Origin: Cohnella abietis
GTDB taxonomy: Bacteria > Bacillota > Bacilli > Paenibacillales > Paenibacillaceae
Assembly (NCBI RefSeq): GCF_004295585.1
Contig: NZ_AP019400.1
Location: forward strand, 3,384,001 to 3,448,000
Reading direction: 5' to 3'
Length of the DNA stretch: 64,000 nt
The translations under genes were made by a program, and so were the position numbers. Below the pieces are notes generated by a model. That model did no database searches. It saw only the letters and a list, made by a program, of their open reading frames with translations, and was not told the origin of the DNA. Below are positions 61,888 to 64,000 of the stretch, in pieces. How positions within the stretch are numbered: the stretch's first letter is position 1; every line of letters starts with the position of its first letter.

Positions 61888-62055
61888 ATGAAAAAGCTTA
61901 TTGTTTTGAGTATCGCATTAGTTGTATTAATAGGAACTTCATCTTCTGCTTACGCGCATTCAGGAAGAACGGATAAGAATGGTGGACATAACTGCTCCGC
62001 CAAATCGAAACAAAAGGGTCTGTGCACGGGTTATCATTATCACAATAGGAAATAA
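61888..62055 (+). CDS. YHYH-motif secreted mini-protein
   Basis: A 55-residue protein; ATG after GGGTGAAT. Signal peptide MKKLIVLSIALVVLIGTSSS ends at AYA (about 21-23). The mature 32 residues read HSGRTDKNGGHNCSAKSKQK and then GLCTGYHYHN. The HSGR-D-GGHN-CS-KS-GLC-GYHYH pattern is a known secreted mini-domain in Bacillota, rich in His and with two Cys, suggesting metal binding. Function unknown. It lies between the metallophore-type gene and a chemoreceptor, with a terminator at 62067. Confidence 0.85.
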   Translation: MKKLIVLSIALVVLIGTSSSAYAHSGRTDKNGGHNCSAKSKQKGLCTGYHYHNRK

Positions 62056-62066
62056 AAAATAAGAAG

Positions 62067-62099
62067 ACTTCCGGTCTGATTTGATTCGGGAGTTTTTTT
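62067..62099 (+). terminator. Intrinsic terminator
   Basis: ACTTCCG pairs with CGGGAGT (one wobble) around a 12-nt loop and is followed by TTTTTTG. It follows the YHYH gene by 11 bp. Confidence 0.78.
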
Positions 62100-62255
62100 G
62101 TACAAATCTAAGTAAATGGAAATATTTAATCAGACAAAAAAGCCCATCTTCTGACATTTTAAGTATAATTTTAATGGTTTTTTAGATTCAGCCCTTCTAT
62201 GATATCAGAAGGAAGTGCTTAATTTTACCAGTCATTTAATTACAGGGGGTTAATC

Positions 62256-63947
62256 ATGAGATCGGTTAGAACAAAGCTGCTTGGTTCATTTCTTATTGTG
62301 TTGGTATTTGTAGTGTTGCTAGGTTATAGCGGCTTGACTCAAATTAAGAAAATGGACGATTTCACTAAGGAGGTCACAAGTGACTGGATGTTCGGCATTG
62401 AAACAATTAACCAGGTGAATCTGAACATCGAACAGTTCCTAAGTAATTACTATCAGACTTCTATGACGAAAGATCCCAAACAACTAAAGACATTGGGGGA
62501 AGCAAGCACAGCGCTAGTTGCTTCAATTGATCAAGGGATTGTGAAATACAGCGAGTCGGCTTCAAGCGATGAGGATAAGGCAATCTATGCAACGCTTAAG
62601 GAAGCTTGGGGTCGATTCCAAGCGGGGGTAGCCGTTACTAATTCTGGAAAAGCGAGTAAGGAAGAATTAACCAAGGCTATGGAGGATATCGGCACATCCT
62701 TTACAGATTTAAGGAAAGCGGTAGATTCATTAATTACATATAATCACGACGGCGCAATAAATAGCCAAGCTGAAAGTGATAAAGTCTATTTGGATACGTT
62801 GTCCACTTTATTTTATGTTGGAGTAACTATTTTCGTAGTTGTCGGTTTATTGGCATGGCTGTTAATCGTTAATTTAACTAGACCATTGAGAGCGACTACC
62901 GCTATTATGAATCGGATATCAGCGGGCGATCTGAGGGTTGAGCCATTGTTAGTAAACCGGAAAGATGAGTTTGGTGTGATGATGGAAGCTGTTAATAAAA
63001 CATTAGCCAATCTCCAGCTGTCGGTTAAGCAAATGCAAGAGGCGTCAAGCTCAGTCGCTTCATCATCAGCTCAGCTATACGCTAGCTCTGAACAGAATTC
63101 AGAAGCCGCAAGACATGTATCTGAATCAATTGGGCAAGTAGCTGTTGGATCAGAGGATCAAGCGAATACGGCTGCGGAATGTGGACGGGTCATTGACGAA
63201 ATGGCTGAGGGAGTTCAGCGTATAGCGGAGACAACTGGGGACGTGGCTGAATTGTCACAGCAAGCAGCTGTTCGCGCAACTAATGGTTCAGAAAAAATCG
63301 TCGAAGTATCAGAAAGCATGCAAAAAATGCACGAGTCTGTCGAGCAAGCCAGTGAAACGATACAAAGACTGGAAGAGCAGTCGACTAAAATTAGCGAAAT
63401 ATCTGCTCTAATCGGTGATATCGCTTATCGTACGAATTTACTCGCATTGAATGCGGCAATTGAAGCTGCTCGCGCCGGTGAGCACGGCAAAGGCTTTGCA
63501 GTAGTAGCCGGCGAGGTACGTAAATTGGCATCCCAGAGTGATGAGTCGTCCCAAGGAATTATTGAATTAATTGCGACCATTCAGAAGGACACAATATCCG
63601 CTGCAACTACGATGAAGCAGAGCCTTGCAGATGTCCAAGAAGGCGTCATAGCTGTTGAGCATGCCGAACAGGCATTTAAGGAAATTGTTCTTTCGACGGG
63701 CGAAGTTTCGCTTAGAATTCAAGAAGCAGCCGCAGCATCTGAGCAGTTGGCAGCAAGCTCCGAGGAAGTTGCTGCATCCATTTCTAACATGGGCCATATC
63801 GCAAGACAGACAGCTGGTATGTCACAGCAAGTGGCAGCCTCAACGGAAGAGCAGCTAGCGTCAAGTGAAGAAATGACTAGATCGTCTCAGGTTTTGTCGG
63901 GAATATCCAAGGATTTGCAGTCGATCGTTCAGAAGTTTACTATTTAA
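62256..63947 (+). CDS. Methyl-accepting chemotaxis protein
   Basis: A 563-residue chemoreceptor; ATG after CAGGGGGTTAATC. TM1 is about 7-28. An extracellular four-helix-bundle sensor (4HB_MCP type) spans about 30-183, TM2 about 185-207 and HAMP about 208-260. The signalling domain has the conserved hairpin tip [20 protein letters not shown] and [17 protein letters not shown]. Methylation-type Gln/Glu pairs flank it. The 3' tail ends QKFTI; no CheR pentapeptide is present. Ligand unknown. Confidence 0.96.
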   Translation: MRSVRTKLLGSFLIVLVFVVLLGYSGLTQIKKMDDFTKEVTSDWMFGIETINQVNLNIEQFLSNYYQTSMTKDPKQLKTLGEASTALVASIDQGIVKYSESASSDEDKAIYATLKEAWGRFQAGVAVTNSGKASKEELTKAMEDIGTSFTDLRKAVDSLITYNHDGAINSQAESDKVYLDTLSTLFYVGVTIFVVVGLLAWLLIVNLTRPLRATTAIMNRISAGDLRVEPLLVNRKDEFGVMMEAVNKTLANLQLSVKQMQEASSSVASSSAQLYASSEQNSEAARHVSESIGQVAVGSEDQANTAAECGRVIDEMAEGVQRIAETTGDVAELSQQAAVRATNGSEKIVEVSESMQKMHESVEQASETIQRLEEQSTKISEISALIGDIAYRTNLLALNAAIEAARAGEHGKGFAVVAGEVRKLASQSDESSQGIIELIATIQKDTISAATTMKQSLADVQEGVIAVEHAEQAFKEIVLSTGEVSLRIQEAAAASEQLAASSEEVAASISNMGHIARQTAGMSQQVAASTEEQLASSEEMTRSSQVLSGISKDLQSIVQKFTI

Positions 63948-63991
63948 GGGAAGATAGAAGTGTTAGTCCAAATTGAAAGGTGTGTGGGAGA

Positions 63992-64000
63992 ATGAAATTT
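63992..64000 (+). CDS. Possible gene start cut by the window end
   Basis: ATGAAATTT at the window edge is preceded by GTGTGGGAGA, a plausible SD. Only three codons are visible, so nothing can be said about the product. Confidence 0.35.

Overview
This window is about 64 kb of chromosome from a low-to-mid GC, spore-former-type Bacillota, most likely Paenibacillaceae (Paenibacillus, Cohnella or a close relative). Evidence for this is a YesM/YesN-type two-component system beside a sugar ABC transporter, AraC regulators fused to siderophore-binding domains, lipoprotein substrate-binding proteins, strong Shine-Dalgarno (SD) sequences with frequent TTG and GTG starts, and perfect 7-1-7 Fur boxes. 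No rRNA, tRNA or CRISPR array was seen. The assignment is inference from gene content, not from a marker gene.

Layout. 1-0.37 kb: end of a 52-bp repeat array. 0.37-5.6 kb: a drug-type MFS exporter divergent from its MerR regulator, a quinone-reductase-like flavoprotein, an AraC regulator and a Gfo/Idh/MocA oxidoreductase. 5.7-8.6 kb: first Fur-controlled siderophore locus (Btr-like regulator and binding lipoprotein). 8.6-11.1 kb: a secreted protein, a DUF5713 protein and a lipoprotein around a 51-bp repeat array. 11.2-22.6 kb: a carbohydrate/polyol utilisation cluster (ABC transporter, YesM/YesN pair, FGGY kinase, two MtlD-like dehydrogenases, FSA-type aldolase), with a 39-bp element repeated in front of its two halves. 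22.6-27.1 kb: an accessory region with likely orphan immunity genes, gene remnants, a decayed IS1595-like element carrying a passenger lipoprotein and flanked by an 8-bp target duplication, and two repeat arrays.

27.1-34.9 kb: a probable sulfur or nitrogen scavenging operon with an SsuABC/TauABC-type transporter, three paralogous NtaA/DszA-type flavin monooxygenases, a YciI-like protein and a VOC protein. 35-35.5 kb: a third repeat array. 35.6-40.6 kb: second Fur-controlled siderophore locus (AraC-binding-domain regulator, lipoprotein, two FecCD permeases). 41.2-49 kb: an AT-rich island with gene remnants, a three-gene ABC-3C defence system (nuclease-like effector, middle component, DUF3732 ATPase with a zinc hook), and an uncharacterised pair of a membrane protein and a DUF6602 PD-(D/E)xK-like nuclease. 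49-64 kb: a frameshifted CDP-alcohol phosphatidyltransferase, sugar acetyltransferase, flavin reductase, ROK regulator, TetR/SDR pair, a duplicated-domain secreted protein, TetR/alpha-beta hydrolase operon, TetR/MFS pair, an MFS exporter followed by a nicotianamine-synthase-like gene, a YHYH mini-protein and a chemoreceptor.

The best candidates for undescribed biology are the membrane protein/DUF6602 pair beside ABC-3C, the nicotianamine-synthase-like gene with an exporter but no nearby opine dehydrogenase, the passenger-carrying IS1595-like element, and the dispersed 51/52-bp repeat families.
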